Source: Hymenobacter sediminis (lineage in GTDB: Bacteria > Bacteroidota > Bacteroidia > Cytophagales > Hymenobacteraceae). From it: a stretch of 64,000 nucleotides of DNA. Below the pieces are notes generated by a model. That model was given only the letters and a program-made list of their open reading frames with translations. It did not search any database and was not told the DNA's origin. Position 1 is the stretch's first letter. The number at the start of each line of letters is the position of its first letter. Below are positions 51,619 through 62,018 of the stretch, in pieces. The stretch spans positions 1,302,001 to 1,366,000 of the forward strand of contig NZ_QKNS01000001.1 in the NCBI RefSeq assembly GCF_003231285.1, written 5' to 3'. Both the position numbers and the translations under genes were made by a program.

Positions 51619-54600
51619 ATGCAAGAGTCGCCTAAGTACTGGAAGGGAATTGAGGAACTGGAGAACTCACCGGAGTTCGTGAAGAATGCACTCACTGAGT
51701 TTGCTGACTTCTTGCCGGTGAAGGAATCCAACGGCAGCACCGATGCTGCCGTTGCGCCCCGCCGCGACTTCCTCAAGCTAATGGGCTTCGGTATTGCCGC
51801 CGCCACCCTCGCCAGCTGCGAAACCCCAATTAGAAAGGCTATTCCCTACCTCAACAAACCTGAGGAAGTAGATCCGGGAATTGCCAACTTCTATGCTTCC
51901 ACTTTCTTCAACGGCCAAGATTATAACAGCATCTTGGTGAAAACCCGTGAGGGCCGTCCGATTAAGTTTGAAGGCAATCCAGAGTCACCTGTTACCCGCG
52001 GTGGTCTGTCGGCCCGGGCACAGGCTGCCGTGCTAAGCCTGTACGATGGTGGGCGCCTTCAGCACTTTGCTAAAAAAGGCGCTAAGATTGATAAAGATCA
52101 ACTCGACCAAGAAGTGCGCAACGCATTGGCTGGTGCAGGTCGAATTGCTGTTGTATCGCCTACGATTATCAGCCCTTCTACGAAGAAGGTTATTGGTGAA
52201 TTTGCAGGCCGATTTGCCGGTACCGAGCACGTTATGTACGACGTAGACTCGGCTTCGGGCCTGTTGCGTGCCAACGGGGGGGTAGTACCCGCTTACGACT
52301 TCAGCAAAGCTGATGTAATTGTAAGCTTCGGTGCTGATTTCCTTGGTACTTGGCTCTCGCCAGTAGAGTACGCCCGTCAGTATATCACTAACCGTAAGGT
52401 TTCGAAAGAGAAGCAGACGATGTCTCGTCACTTCCAATTCGAGAGCAACATGAGCCTAACAGGCTCTAATGCTGATGTACGCGTGCCACTGAAACCATCC
52501 GAAATGGGTGAGGCAGTGCTGGCCGTTTACAACACAGTAGTAGGAGGCGGCAGTGCTTCTTCCTACAACAACAAGCTGCTGCAAACTGCTGCTGCTGAAC
52601 TGAAGCGTGCTGGCGCCCGTGGTCTGGTAGTATCCGGCTCAAACGACCCAGCAGTTCAAACGCTGGTAGCGGCAATCAACCAAGCACTCGGATCAGCCGC
52701 GGTTGATGTTGCTAATCCTTCCTATATCCGTCAAGGTGATGATGCTCGCATGAGCCGTCTTCTGCGCGATATCAGCAACGGACAAATTGGGGCCGTTATT
52801 TTCTATAACGCTAACCCTGTATTCGACCACCCGATGGGGGCTGACTTAGCCGCCGCCCTAAAGTCAGGTAAGGTTCGTACTACCATTTCTCTGAATGACC
52901 GGCTTGATGAAACCGGTGAGTTGTGCACCTACGCTGCTCCGGACCACCACTTCCTTGAGTCTTGGAATGACTATGAGCCCAAGCGTGGCTTCCTTAGCCT
53001 CGCGCAGCCAGTAATTACACCGCTTTTTGCTACCCGTCAGGCACAGGATTCTCTGTTGACTTGGGCTGGTAATCCTACCACTTATTATAACTACCTCCGC
53101 AATCAGTGGAAAGCAGTATTAGGTGGTGATTTCAACAAGGCCTGGGATAAGGCTGTACACGATGGCGTTGCCACTGGCACCGCTACACCTGCTCCGATAG
53201 CTCAGACTGCTGCTGCTATGGACGTGAATGGTGCCATCAGCGCTATCAAGTCTGCGCCCAAGCCTTCAGGCATTGAGTTAGCTATCTATGAGAAAGTAGC
53301 TATCGGCAATGGCTCAAACCTCTTAGCAAATAACCCCTGGCTGCAGGAGTTGCCAGATCCGGTAACTAAAGCTACTTGGGGCAACTATGTAACTGTGCCA
53401 CGTGCCTATGCTGCTGACCAGAAATGGGAGCAGGGCGATGTGGTAAAAGTGAGTGTAAACGGTAAGTCGGTTGAACTTCCCGTACTTATCCAGCCAGGTC
53501 AAGCAGCAGGTACGATTGGTATTGCTCTCGGCTATGGCCGCACTAAGGCAGGTAAGGTAGGTAATGAACTTGGGCAGAATGTGCTACCCTTGGTAGCCAT
53601 GCGCAACGATGCTATCATCTATAGCAACGCAGTTCAGATCACTCCGACGGAAGCTAAATCGCCGATTGCTCAGACCCAGACGCACCACACCATCATGGAC
53701 CGCAAACAGGTGGTTCAGGAGGCGACGCTGAAGCAGTATGTCGAGAATCCGAAGGAGGTAACGGAGTACGAAAAGATTTCGACCCCGGAAGGTCTGGCTA
53801 AGCCCAACAAGGTGTCCCTGTGGCAGGACTATGAGTACAAGAACCACCATTGGGGCATGGCTATCGACCTCAACTCGTGTATCGGCTGTGGCTCTTGCGT
53901 AATTGGGTGCCAAGCTGAAAACAACGTAGCTGTAGTCGGTAAGCAAGAAGTAATCAATCGTCGCGAGATGCACTGGCTGCGTATCGACCGGTATTACAGC
54001 TCCGCGGCTCATAAGTCAGATTTCGAAGCCAAAGGCAAGTTAGATACCTACGCGGCTATGGAAGATCCTTCGGAGAATCCGCAGGTAATATTCCAGCCCA
54101 TGCTTTGCCAGCATTGCAACCACGCCCCTTGCGAAACAGTGTGCCCAGTACTCGCTACTACACATAGTTCGGAAGGCCTCAACCAGATGACATACAACCG
54201 CTGTGTTGGCACGCGCTACTGCGCTAACAACTGCCCATACAAGGTTCGTCGTTTCAACTGGTTCTCTTACTACACCAACGAGAAGTTCGAGACTGTAAAC
54301 GGCCACATGTTTACCGATCTGGGCCGTATGGTTCTCAACCCCGATGTAACTGTTCGTGCTCGTGGTGTAATGGAGAAATGCTCGTTCTGCGTGCAGCGTA
54401 TTCAACTCGGTAAGCTGGAAGCGAAAAAGCAGAAGCGTCGTCCGCAAGATGGTGAGGTAGTTTCAGCTTGCGCGCAGTCCTGCCCCACGCAAGCCATCGT
54501 CTTCGGTGATATGCGTGACCCTAACTCGCGTATCTCACAGATCCTACGCCGTGAAGATGGAGAACGTGCTTTCCACGTACTTGACTCGATCAACACGCAG

Positions 54601-54660
54601 CCGAATATCACATACCTCACGAAGATTCGTAACACAGAATCGTCGGAGTTCAACGCCTAG
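51619..54660 (+). CDS. actB: Alternative complex III subunit B: molybdopterin-oxidoreductase-like and iron-sulfur protein
   Basis: 1013 residues, a fusion as in other Bacteroidota. After a 47-residue hydrophilic N-terminus comes a twin-arginine motif RRDFLKLM (48-55), a hydrophobic stretch and LASC with Cys67 in lipobox position, so export by Tat with lipidation is likely. Residues about 75-700 are a molybdopterin-oxidoreductase-like domain, known in this complex not to bind cofactor. Residues about 745-980 hold ferredoxin cysteine sets [37 protein letters not shown] and CSFCVQR...CAQSCP for iron-sulfur clusters. It links quinol oxidation in ActC to the haems of ActA/ActE. Confidence 0.95.
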   Translation: MQESPKYWKGIEELENSPEFVKNALTEFADFLPVKESNGSTDAAVAPRRDFLKLMGFGIAAATLASCETPIRKAIPYLNKPEEVDPGIANFYASTFFNGQDYNSILVKTREGRPIKFEGNPESPVTRGGLSARAQAAVLSLYDGGRLQHFAKKGAKIDKDQLDQEVRNALAGAGRIAVVSPTIISPSTKKVIGEFAGRFAGTEHVMYDVDSASGLLRANGGVVPAYDFSKADVIVSFGADFLGTWLSPVEYARQYITNRKVSKEKQTMSRHFQFESNMSLTGSNADVRVPLKPSEMGEAVLAVYNTVVGGGSASSYNNKLLQTAAAELKRAGARGLVVSGSNDPAVQTLVAAINQALGSAAVDVANPSYIRQGDDARMSRLLRDISNGQIGAVIFYNANPVFDHPMGADLAAALKSGKVRTTISLNDRLDETGELCTYAAPDHHFLESWNDYEPKRGFLSLAQPVITPLFATRQAQDSLLTWAGNPTTYYNYLRNQWKAVLGGDFNKAWDKAVHDGVATGTATPAPIAQTAAAMDVNGAISAIKSAPKPSGIELAIYEKVAIGNGSNLLANNPWLQELPDPVTKATWGNYVTVPRAYAADQKWEQGDVVKVSVNGKSVELPVLIQPGQAAGTIGIALGYGRTKAGKVGNELGQNVLPLVAMRNDAIIYSNAVQITPTEAKSPIAQTQTHHTIMDRKQVVQEATLKQYVENPKEVTEYEKISTPEGLAKPNKVSLWQDYEYKNHHWGMAIDLNSCIGCGSCVIGCQAENNVAVVGKQEVINRREMHWLRIDRYYSSAAHKSDFEAKGKLDTYAAMEDPSENPQVIFQPMLCQHCNHAPCETVCPVLATTHSSEGLNQMTYNRCVGTRYCANNCPYKVRRFNWFSYYTNEKFETVNGHMFTDLGRMVLNPDVTVRARGVMEKCSFCVQRIQLGKLEAKKQKRRPQDGEVVSACAQSCPTQAIVFGDMRDPNSRISQILRREDGERAFHVLDSINTQPNITYLTKIRNTESSEFNA

Positions 54661-54673
54661 AAATTGAGCCACG

Positions 54674-54712
54674 GGGAAGAGCAGCGGTGCCTGCTGTACC
54701 AGTGCTCTTCCC
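54674..54712 (+). repeat. Inverted repeat between actB and actC
   Basis: GGGAAGAGCA (54674-54683) pairs exactly with TGCTCTTCCC (54703-54712); loop of 19 bases. No T run follows. Confidence 0.65.
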
Positions 54713-54737
54713 ACCTACTCCTTTAAGTCCAAAAACT

Positions 54738-56195
54738 ATGCAGCACGTATCGCCTGTACGGGAGCCGCTCGTTACCGGGGGGAAAACGTACCACGACGTC
54801 ACCCAGGACGTTGCGCACCAGGTAGAAGCCGCCCCCAACATCCGCTGGATGGCCGCTCTCAGCGTTGCTCTCGTCCTCCTCGGCGTGTTCTTCTACTCTG
54901 TTTACCGTACTCTTTGGTATGGTATCGGTGAATGGGGTCTGAACAAAACCGTCGGCTGGGCCTGGGACATCACCAACTTCGTGTGGTGGGTTGGTATCGG
55001 CCACGCCGGTACTCTTATTTCAGCAGTTCTGCTGTTGTTCCGTCAAAAGTGGCGGACCTCGATTAATCGGGCAGCTGAGGCAATGACCATTTTTGCGGTA
55101 ATATGCGCCGCTATGTTCCCTGTATTGCACATGGGTCGTCCATGGCTTGCATACTGGGTATTCCCACTGCAAAACACCTTTGGCTCGCTGTGGGTAAACT
55201 TTAACTCCCCGCTTTTGTGGGACGTGTTTGCCATCTCGACCTATTTCTCGGTATCCTTGGTTTTCTGGTATACGGGTCTGGTTCCAGACTTTGCTACCAT
55301 CCGTGACCGAGCTAAAGGCCCCATTGCTAAAGTAGCTTACTCGCTGCTGAGCTTCGGCTGGAAAGGTTCCGCTAAACACTGGTCTCGTTATGAAACTGTG
55401 TCGCTGATTCTAGCTGGTGTATCTACGCCTCTAGTACTCTCTGTACACACCATCGTATCGATGGACTTTGCTACTTCGGTAGTTCCAGGCTGGCACACCA
55501 CAATCTTCCCTCCCTACTTCGTAGCGGGTGCTATCTTCTCAGGCTTTGCAATGGTACTGACGCTGATGCTCATTACCCGGGTAGTATTTAAGCTGGAAGA
55601 CTACATCACTATTGAGCACATTGCCCTCATGAACAAAATCATGATGGTTACGGGCTCTATTGTAGGTGTAGCCTATATCACGGAGTTCTTCATCGCTTGG
55701 TACTCCCAAGTCGAATTCGAACAGTACGCTTTTATCAACCGCGCAACGGGACCTTACTGGTGGGCATATTGGTCGATGATGACCTGCAACGTAATCACTC
55801 CGCAGTTGGTGTGGATTCGTCGTGTTCGTTATAGCATTCCGCTAACCTTTGTGTTGTCGATTATCGTGAACATCGGTATGTGGTTCGAGCGTTTCGTAAT
55901 TATCGTTACCTCCTTGCACCGTGATTACCTGCCTTCGAGCTGGGTAATGTTCTCGCCTTCCATCATCGATATCGGTATCTATGTTGGTACTATCGGCTTG
56001 TTCTTCACCTTGTTCCTGCTGTTTGCCAAGTTCTTCCCGGTAATCAACATGGCAGAAGTAAAGTCTGTACTGAAATATACGGTGGATAACGGCCCAACCT
56101 ATACTGGCCATGACCCGCATCACCATACTCCTCAGCCTGCTACCACCCACGGAGTTCCCGCCTCGGCCTCTGTAAACTACGATAAGCATGACTAA
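54738..56195 (+). CDS. actC: Alternative complex III subunit C, NrfD/PsrC-type membrane protein
   Basis: 485 residues from the ATG at 54738 ([15 protein letters not shown]). About ten membrane helices in the NrfD/PsrC pattern: [63 protein letters not shown] and [22 protein letters not shown]. The His and Asp residues in the second helix region and around the fourth are the expected quinol site. The C-terminal tail is His-rich ([11 protein letters not shown]). It oxidises menaquinol on the periplasmic side. It overlaps actD by eight bases. Confidence 0.95.
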   Translation: MQHVSPVREPLVTGGKTYHDVTQDVAHQVEAAPNIRWMAALSVALVLLGVFFYSVYRTLWYGIGEWGLNKTVGWAWDITNFVWWVGIGHAGTLISAVLLLFRQKWRTSINRAAEAMTIFAVICAAMFPVLHMGRPWLAYWVFPLQNTFGSLWVNFNSPLLWDVFAISTYFSVSLVFWYTGLVPDFATIRDRAKGPIAKVAYSLLSFGWKGSAKHWSRYETVSLILAGVSTPLVLSVHTIVSMDFATSVVPGWHTTIFPPYFVAGAIFSGFAMVLTLMLITRVVFKLEDYITIEHIALMNKIMMVTGSIVGVAYITEFFIAWYSQVEFEQYAFINRATGPYWWAYWSMMTCNVITPQLVWIRRVRYSIPLTFVLSIIVNIGMWFERFVIIVTSLHRDYLPSSWVMFSPSIIDIGIYVGTIGLFFTLFLLFAKFFPVINMAEVKSVLKYTVDNGPTYTGHDPHHHTPQPATTHGVPASASVNYDKHD

Positions 56196-56712
56196 GCGCT
56201 TCGCCCTCGGCATCTTCGACGACGAAGACGTGCTGCTGCACGCCGTTGAAAACGTCCGCGAGGCGGGCGTTAAGATCTACGAAGTTTTCACTCCTTTCCC
56301 AATCCACGGCATGGACGATGCCCTTGGCATCGAACGGTCGCGGTTACCAATCGCAGCCTTCTTCTTCGGGCTTACGGGTTTGAGCTTCGCCCTCTGGATG
56401 CAGATATACATGCTGGGTTTCGATTGGCCGATGATTATCGGTGGTAAACCCCACATCGCACTACCCTCCTTTATTCCGGTATCGTTCGAGTTGACTGTAC
56501 TGTTTTGCTGCCATGGAATGGTAATCACATTCTATACCATCAGCAAGCTGTATCCACGCTGGAAAACCCCTGTGCTGGACGTACGCTCAACTGACGATAA
56601 GTTTGTAGTAGCCATTGAGGTGAATGAAAACACCGATATGACCAAACTGACACAGCTGCTGCGTGACAATGGCGCTTCGGAGGTGAACCAAAAAGAAATG
56701 TCCAAGTTCTAA
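56188..56712 (+). CDS. actD: Alternative complex III subunit D (DUF3341)
   Basis: 174 residues. [44 protein letters not shown] is the DUF3341 signature; two membrane helices follow (about 50-72 and 95-120), then a small ferredoxin-like C-terminal domain. ActD is a structural subunit next to ActC. It overlaps actC by eight bases at the start and actE by one base at the end (TAATG), so the three are translationally coupled. Confidence 0.95.
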   Translation: MTKRFALGIFDDEDVLLHAVENVREAGVKIYEVFTPFPIHGMDDALGIERSRLPIAAFFFGLTGLSFALWMQIYMLGFDWPMIIGGKPHIALPSFIPVSFELTVLFCCHGMVITFYTISKLYPRWKTPVLDVRSTDDKFVVAIEVNENTDMTKLTQLLRDNGASEVNQKEMSKF

Positions 56713-57455
56713 TGACGCATTCGCTGAAATTGACTCTGCAAGCGTCGGCGGTTCTGCTGGCATCGGTGTTCACCACCGCCTGCAACCGAGCCGATGACCC
56801 CGGCCTAGAGTATGCCCCTGAGATGTATGCCTCGATTCCTTACGAGCCACTCAAACAGGAGCATACAAACAAGGTAAATCCTTTAGGTCTGAACATGCGT
56901 GTTCCTGCTGTAGGTACCGTTCCGCGTGGAAAGGCTAACTACTACACCCATATTGCCAAAGACGATATAGCAACTGCGGAAACTACGTTGCGTAATCCTT
57001 TTGCTTACAGCAAGGATGCCTTGGAAGAGGGTAAGACTCTTTACACGCGTAACTGCCAACACTGCCACGGTGAATCAGGCGCTGGTGATGGACCAGTTGG
57101 GGCTAAGTTTAAGGGTGTGCCTAATTATTCAGTTGGCGCATACAAAACCATGAACGACGGTCACATTTACCACGTCATTCAATGGGGTAAGGGCCGGATG
57201 ATGCCTCATGGCTCACAAGTTAATCCGGAAGAGCGTTGGAAAATTGCCATGTATGTCCGGATGTTGCAGCAAGGCAAAGGTCCTGATGGAATGACTGATT
57301 TCCTGAAAGCAGCAGGAGTAAATAATGCGGCAGTAGCGGATTCTTCGCAAACTACCGATTCACAAACGCAGAGCCCCGTACAGGAAGCACAGGCTGACAA
57401 AGCCTCACAAACTCCTGGACAAGGTGACAAAGCACGTAACGGTACGGCACTTTAA
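56712..57455 (+). CDS. actE: Alternative complex III subunit E, mono-haem cytochrome c lipoprotein
   Basis: 247 residues. Signal with lipobox TTAC (Cys24), then an extended N-terminal arm (VPRGKANYYTHIAKDD), and one cytochrome c domain with CQHCH (about 115-119) and a Met-rich axial segment (GRMMPHG). The C-terminal 50 residues are Gln/Asp/Ser-rich and disordered. It takes electrons from the complex on to the oxidase. It starts inside the actD stop codon and ends 9 bases before actF. Confidence 0.94.
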   Translation: MTHSLKLTLQASAVLLASVFTTACNRADDPGLEYAPEMYASIPYEPLKQEHTNKVNPLGLNMRVPAVGTVPRGKANYYTHIAKDDIATAETTLRNPFAYSKDALEEGKTLYTRNCQHCHGESGAGDGPVGAKFKGVPNYSVGAYKTMNDGHIYHVIQWGKGRMMPHGSQVNPEERWKIAMYVRMLQQGKGPDGMTDFLKAAGVNNAAVADSSQTTDSQTQSPVQEAQADKASQTPGQGDKARNGTAL

Positions 57456-57464
57456 TATACTCCT

Positions 57465-58793
57465 ATGGCAACTCTGACGCATCAAGAAAGCGTTACGGCT
57501 GAATACCTGGAGGTTTCGCCGTCTGCTCGTAAAAAGTTCATCCTAATCATTGTAGCCGGAGCTATTGTTCTAGCTATCGGGTTACTGCTGGCAGCTCTGG
57601 GAATTGGCGCTGAACACCACGAAGGTGCGGCAGCTGCTCACGAGGCTACCAGCCATGGGGCAGGTCCAGCTGCTGGACACCATGGCAGCCCTGCTTGGCT
57701 TAAGCGACTAATCGTAAGCCTGTGGCATAACAACGTGTTCTTCACCGGTGTATCTGCCATTGGTACAGTATTTATGGCTATTCAGTATGTAGCCTATGCT
57801 GGCTGGTCTGTATTGATCAAGCGCATCAATGAGGCACTAAGTGCTTGGTTGATTCCTGGCTTGGCTCTGATGATTGGCATTTTCCTCATTAGCCTCATTA
57901 ACCATGATATTTTCCACTGGACGATGCCAGGAATCATGGAAAAGGGCAACGAGAATTACGATGCCATCATTGCTGGTAAATCAGGTTTTCTAAATCTGCC
58001 TTTCTACCTGATCCGTATGGTTCTGTTCCTCGGACTGTGGGCGTTCTTTACAAAGCGTCTGCGCGACTTGTCTCTGGCTGAGGACCTCAACGGTGGTACT
58101 GAGTATTTCCATAAGAGTATCAATGTATCAGCACTGTTCTTGGTAATCTATGCAGTGTCGTCGCCGATTGCTGCTTGGGACTGGGTAATGTCAGTAGACA
58201 CGCACTGGTTCTCTACAATGTTCGGCTGGTATGTATTTGCCTCTTGGTGGGTATCAGGTATTGCTGCTGTAACGCTGTGCACAATCTTCCTCAAACAAGC
58301 TGGCTACCTACGCTTCGTTAAAGAAGGCCACTTGCACGACTTAGGCAAGTTCATGTTTGGTTTCAGCATTTTCTGGACTTACGTATGGTTCTCCCAGTTT
58401 ATGCTGATTTGGTATGCTAACCTGCCGGAAGAGTCTGTGTACTATAACCAGCGCTTGGGAGGTTTCGACGGCCGTTACACATGGATGTTCTTCGGTAACT
58501 TGGTTATCAACTTTGTATTCCCCTTCCTTGTGCTCATGACTCGTGATGCCAAGCGTCAGATGATCATGCTGAAGATTGTGAGCATAGCTATTCTGATCGG
58601 ACACTGGTCGGACTTTTATCTGATGCTGATGCCCGGAACGATGAAGGCCGAGAACGGGTTTATCATTGAAATAGGTACCGCTCTGGTTTTCCTGGGTGCC
58701 TTCCTTCTATTGATGACTAAGCGCCTTTCGCAAGCTTCACTTGTGCCAGTTCATCATCCATTCTTGGATGAAAGCGTCCACCACACCACCTGA
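57465..58793 (+). CDS. actF: Alternative complex III subunit F, NrfD-like membrane protein
   Basis: 442 residues, related to ActC. About ten helices; the core shows WLKRLIVSLWHNNVFFTGVSAIGTVFMA, FFTKRLRDLSLAEDLNGG, SSPIAAWDWVMSVDTHWFSTMFGWYVFASWWVSGIA and FSIFWTYVWFSQFMLIWYANLPEES, all typical of ActF. Between the first and second helices it has an unusual His/Ala loop (HHEGAAAAHEATSHGAGPAAGHHG). The role is structural and perhaps in proton translocation. It is the last act gene and precedes the oxidase genes with an 87-base gap containing an inverted repeat. Confidence 0.94.
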   Translation: MATLTHQESVTAEYLEVSPSARKKFILIIVAGAIVLAIGLLLAALGIGAEHHEGAAAAHEATSHGAGPAAGHHGSPAWLKRLIVSLWHNNVFFTGVSAIGTVFMAIQYVAYAGWSVLIKRINEALSAWLIPGLALMIGIFLISLINHDIFHWTMPGIMEKGNENYDAIIAGKSGFLNLPFYLIRMVLFLGLWAFFTKRLRDLSLAEDLNGGTEYFHKSINVSALFLVIYAVSSPIAAWDWVMSVDTHWFSTMFGWYVFASWWVSGIAAVTLCTIFLKQAGYLRFVKEGHLHDLGKFMFGFSIFWTYVWFSQFMLIWYANLPEESVYYNQRLGGFDGRYTWMFFGNLVINFVFPFLVLMTRDAKRQMIMLKIVSIAILIGHWSDFYLMLMPGTMKAENGFIIEIGTALVFLGAFLLLMTKRLSQASLVPVHHPFLDESVHHTT

Positions 58794-58811
58794 TTTCAGA
58801 CGCTGGGTTGG

Positions 58812-58850
58812 GAGAGGTGAGGGGCGAACACCCTTCACCACTCACCTCTC
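58812..58850 (+). repeat. Inverted repeat between actF and coxB
   Basis: GAGAGGTGAG (58812-58821) pairs exactly with CTCACCTCTC (58841-58850); the loop allows a competing pair GGTGAGGG with CCCTTCACC. No T run. Confidence 0.6.
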
Positions 58851-58880
58851 GCTCTCAGTACTCACTTCTACCTCCTGCTA

Positions 58881-59957
58881 ATGACTACTCTTGGTATTCT
58901 TCTGGTGCTGGTGTTGCTGCTGGTCGTGTTTGGCCTGCTGTTCCGTCTCCAGATTCTAACCTCAATCTTTTCGGGCAGCTCGGCGCGAGAAGTTGGCGTT
59001 AGTAACCGCGTAAACGCCATCTTATTCATCATTTTTCTAGTTGTTGGTGGAGCGGCCTTTGCATGGTCGTTCATCGATAATTACGATAAGATGAATCCTC
59101 CCATTGCATCTGTTCATGGTCATGCTACCGAGCGGATGTTTTGGACCACGATGATCATTCTGGGTATCGTATTTACCCTGACTCAAATACTGCTATTTGT
59201 ATACTCTTACAAATACCAGCATAAAGAAGGCCGCCGCGCATTCTTCTTTCCCCATAACAACAAGATTGAAGTTATCTGGACTCTGATTCCGGCCATTGTT
59301 ATGGCAGGACTCGTGTTTGCTGGCTGGAAGGAGTGGACACGTATTACTGGGCCTGCTCCGAAAGATTCTGTTGTAGTAGAGGTAATGGGCAAGCAGTTCA
59401 ACTGGTTGGTTCGTTACCCTGGTCGTGATCAGAAATTGGGTGTTGTAAACTATCGTCTTATTGATGCTACCAACGAATTTGGTTTTGATCTGAGCGATAA
59501 GAATGGGGTTGATGATTTCGTAGCACCTGAGATACACGTACCTAAAGGACATCCAGTGCTGCTCAAAATCCGTTCGCGCGACGTACTTCACGCGGTTTAC
59601 ATGCCTCACTTCCGTGTACAGATGTATGCGGTACCTGGTATGCCAACTAAGTTCTGGTTTACTCCTACCAAAACGACTGACGAGATGCGAGCTCAAACGG
59701 GTAACCCGAAGTTCAATTATGAGCTTGCTTGCAATCAAATCTGTGGCCGTGGTCACTTCGCTATGAAGCTGAACATTGTGGTAGATGAACCAGATGACTA
59801 CGTAGCGTGGTTTGGTCAACAGAAGTCATTCTCTGAGCAGAACCCTGATGTATTGGCTAGCTTCAAACAGAAGTCGGACAAACTGGTTGAGAAAGAATCA
59901 GCTGCTTCCGAATCGGCTGCAGCTGTAGTTCCGGTTTCAGCTAAGGCTTCGCTCTAA
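58881..59957 (+). CDS. coxB: Cytochrome c oxidase subunit II
   Basis: 358 residues. Four hydrophobic segments in the first half (about 3-26, 42-64, 85-112, 132-152), two more than in the usual subunit II, then the cupredoxin domain with the CuA set: His in SRDVLHAVYMPH, and ACNQICGRGHFAMKL with two Cys, His and Met. No cytochrome c domain is fused at the C-terminus, so electrons arrive from a separate carrier such as ActE or the ActA cytochrome domain. The gene is in the same operon as the alternative complex III genes, which implies a supercomplex (known in Flavobacterium; here inferred). Confidence 0.95.
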   Translation: MTTLGILLVLVLLLVVFGLLFRLQILTSIFSGSSAREVGVSNRVNAILFIIFLVVGGAAFAWSFIDNYDKMNPPIASVHGHATERMFWTTMIILGIVFTLTQILLFVYSYKYQHKEGRRAFFFPHNNKIEVIWTLIPAIVMAGLVFAGWKEWTRITGPAPKDSVVVEVMGKQFNWLVRYPGRDQKLGVVNYRLIDATNEFGFDLSDKNGVDDFVAPEIHVPKGHPVLLKIRSRDVLHAVYMPHFRVQMYAVPGMPTKFWFTPTKTTDEMRAQTGNPKFNYELACNQICGRGHFAMKLNIVVDEPDDYVAWFGQQKSFSEQNPDVLASFKQKSDKLVEKESAASESAAAVVPVSAKASL

Positions 59958-59982
59958 TATCACTTAATTGCACGCTTCCACT

Positions 59983-61842
59983 ATGGCTGCTAATCTTCCT
60001 ACTCAAGCGCAAGTGCAAGGCGGCGCCGGTGTAACCGAGCCGGGCGTATCGCACGATGAGCATGCGCACCATGACGAGCACCACGAGCAGAGTTTTCTGC
60101 AGAAGTATGTCTTCAGCACTGACCACAAAGTAATTGCCAAGCAGTTCCTGATTACAGGTATCTTCTGGGCTATCATTGGTGGCACGCTGTCGAGCCTCTT
60201 CCGTCTGCAGCTAGGCTGGCCTGAGTCAACTTTCGAGTGGCTTTCACCATTTCTTGGTAAATGGATTGAAGCTGGTAAACTGAATCCAGAGTTTTATCTG
60301 GCCCTGGTGACGATGCACGGCACTATCATGGTGTTCTTCGTGCTGACTGCTGGCCTGTCAGGTACATTCTCCAACTTCCTGATTCCGCTTCAAATTGGTG
60401 CCCGTGATATGGCTTCCGGGTTTATGAACATGCTCTCGTATTGGTTCTTCTTCCTGTCGAGCGTAGTGATGTTCTCTTCCCTGTTCATCGAAACGGGTCC
60501 TGCTGCTGCTGGTTGGACAATTTACCCTCCTCTTAGCGCGCTTCCTCAAGCTATTCCTGGCTCGGGTGCTGGCCAAACTCTTTGGCTGGTATCAATGGCA
60601 CTATTCATCGTGTCGCAGTTGCTAGGTGGTGTGAACTACATCACGACGGTTATCAACCTGCGTACCCAGGGCATGAGCATGAGCAAACTGCCCCTGACTA
60701 TCTGGGCATTCTTCCTAACTGCTATCCTGGGTTTGCTATCTTTCCCAGTTCTATTCTCAGCAGCTCTTCTGCTGATTTTTGACCGCTCATTCGGCACTTC
60801 GTTCTTCCTATCGGATATCTACATTGCTGGTCAGGCTCTGCCTAACACGGGTGGCTCGCCCATCTTGTTCCAGCATTTGTTCTGGTTCCTGGGGCACCCC
60901 GAAGTATACATTGTTATCATGCCTGCTATGGGCATGGTATCGGAAATCCTTGCTACCAATGCTCGTAAGCCAATTTTCGGCTACCGTGCTATGATTGGCT
61001 CACTGCTAGGGATTTCGCTCCTCTCGTTCATTGTGTGGGCTCACCATATGTTCGTGACAGGGATGAACCCATTCCTAGGCTCAGTGTTCATGTTCCTGAC
61101 GCTGATTATTGCAGTTCCTTCAGCGGTAAAAACCTTTAACTGGTTGGCTACTCTGTGGCGCGGTAACATCCGTTTCACAACAGCAATGCTCTTCTCCATT
61201 GGGTTTGTGTCGCTGTTCATTGCTGGTGGTTTGACCGGTATTGTATTGGGTAACGCTGCTCTGGATATTCAGATGCACAACACTTACTTCGTGGTAGCTC
61301 ACTTCCACTTGGTAATGGGTTCTTCAGCCTTCTTTGGCCTGTGGGCCGGCGTTTATCACTGGTTCCCGAAGATGTTCGGCCGGATGATGGATGAGAAGCT
61401 GGGCTATGTACACTTCTGGCTGACTTTCTTGGGTGTATATCTGGTGTTCTTGCCTATGCACTATGTTGGTATTGCCGGTTTCCCCCGTCGTTACTATGCA
61501 TGGACTGGCTTTGATACCTTCAGCCAGTTTGCTGACCTCAATAAGTTCATCTCAGCAGCGGCTATCATTGCCTTCTTTGCTCAGTTTGTCTTCATCTTTA
61601 ACTTCTTCTACAGCATCTTCCGCGGCCGTCGTGCTACCGAGAACCCTTGGAACTCAACCACGCTGGAATGGACTACTCCGGTAGTACCTGGCCACGGCAA
61701 CTGGCCTGGTGCTATTCCGGCTGTTCACCGTTGGCCTTACGACTATAGTAAGCCCGGTGCTGCTGAAGACTTCATCCCTCAGCACGTTCCATACTCGCAG
61801 ACTCAATCTTCGAACCTGCCGTACGAAAAGGAAATGGAATAA
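59983..61842 (+). CDS. coxA: Cytochrome c oxidase subunit I
   Basis: 619 residues from the ATG at 59983 (MAANLPTQAQ). Twelve-helix haem-copper oxidase with haem a ligand His in ALVTMHGTIMVFF, CuB ligands in FLGHPEVYIVIMP (His and crosslinked Tyr) and AHHMFVTGM, and the haem pair in MHNTYFVVAHFHLVMG. The Tyr in the HPEVY motif marks an A-type enzyme. A short N-terminal His-rich arm (HDEHAHHDEHHE) precedes the first helix. It reduces oxygen to water and pumps protons. No subunit III or IV gene is seen before the tandem terminators; they may lie elsewhere. Confidence 0.97.
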   Translation: MAANLPTQAQVQGGAGVTEPGVSHDEHAHHDEHHEQSFLQKYVFSTDHKVIAKQFLITGIFWAIIGGTLSSLFRLQLGWPESTFEWLSPFLGKWIEAGKLNPEFYLALVTMHGTIMVFFVLTAGLSGTFSNFLIPLQIGARDMASGFMNMLSYWFFFLSSVVMFSSLFIETGPAAAGWTIYPPLSALPQAIPGSGAGQTLWLVSMALFIVSQLLGGVNYITTVINLRTQGMSMSKLPLTIWAFFLTAILGLLSFPVLFSAALLLIFDRSFGTSFFLSDIYIAGQALPNTGGSPILFQHLFWFLGHPEVYIVIMPAMGMVSEILATNARKPIFGYRAMIGSLLGISLLSFIVWAHHMFVTGMNPFLGSVFMFLTLIIAVPSAVKTFNWLATLWRGNIRFTTAMLFSIGFVSLFIAGGLTGIVLGNAALDIQMHNTYFVVAHFHLVMGSSAFFGLWAGVYHWFPKMFGRMMDEKLGYVHFWLTFLGVYLVFLPMHYVGIAGFPRRYYAWTGFDTFSQFADLNKFISAAAIIAFFAQFVFIFNFFYSIFRGRRATENPWNSTTLEWTTPVVPGHGNWPGAIPAVHRWPYDYSKPGAAEDFIPQHVPYSQTQSSNLPYEKEME

Positions 61843-61866
61843 GTGCTTCGCGCACCTCGCCTTCTG

Positions 61867-61903
61867 AAATGGGCCGCTGTACCTACGGCGGCCCATTTTC
61901 TTT
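61867..61903 (+). terminator. First terminator of the act-cox operon
   Basis: Arms AAATGGGCCGC (61867-61877) and GCGGCCCATTT (61888-61898), then TTCTTT, 25 bases after coxA. Confidence 0.8.
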
Positions 61904-61910
61904 ACTTCTG

Positions 61911-61957
61911 AAGGGAAATCCGGACCGGCTGTGCCGGATACCGATTTCCCTTTTGTT
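61911..61957 (+). terminator. Second terminator of the act-cox operon
   Basis: AAGGGAAATC (61911-61920) pairs with GATTTCCCTT (61943-61952), with an inner ACCGGC...GCCGG helix; followed by TTGTTGTTG. Confidence 0.75.
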
Positions 61958-62018
61958 GTTGTAAGCAAATAGCCATTTTGATGGTTAAAGCAGCACACCC
62001 TGCATAGTCACATTGAGT

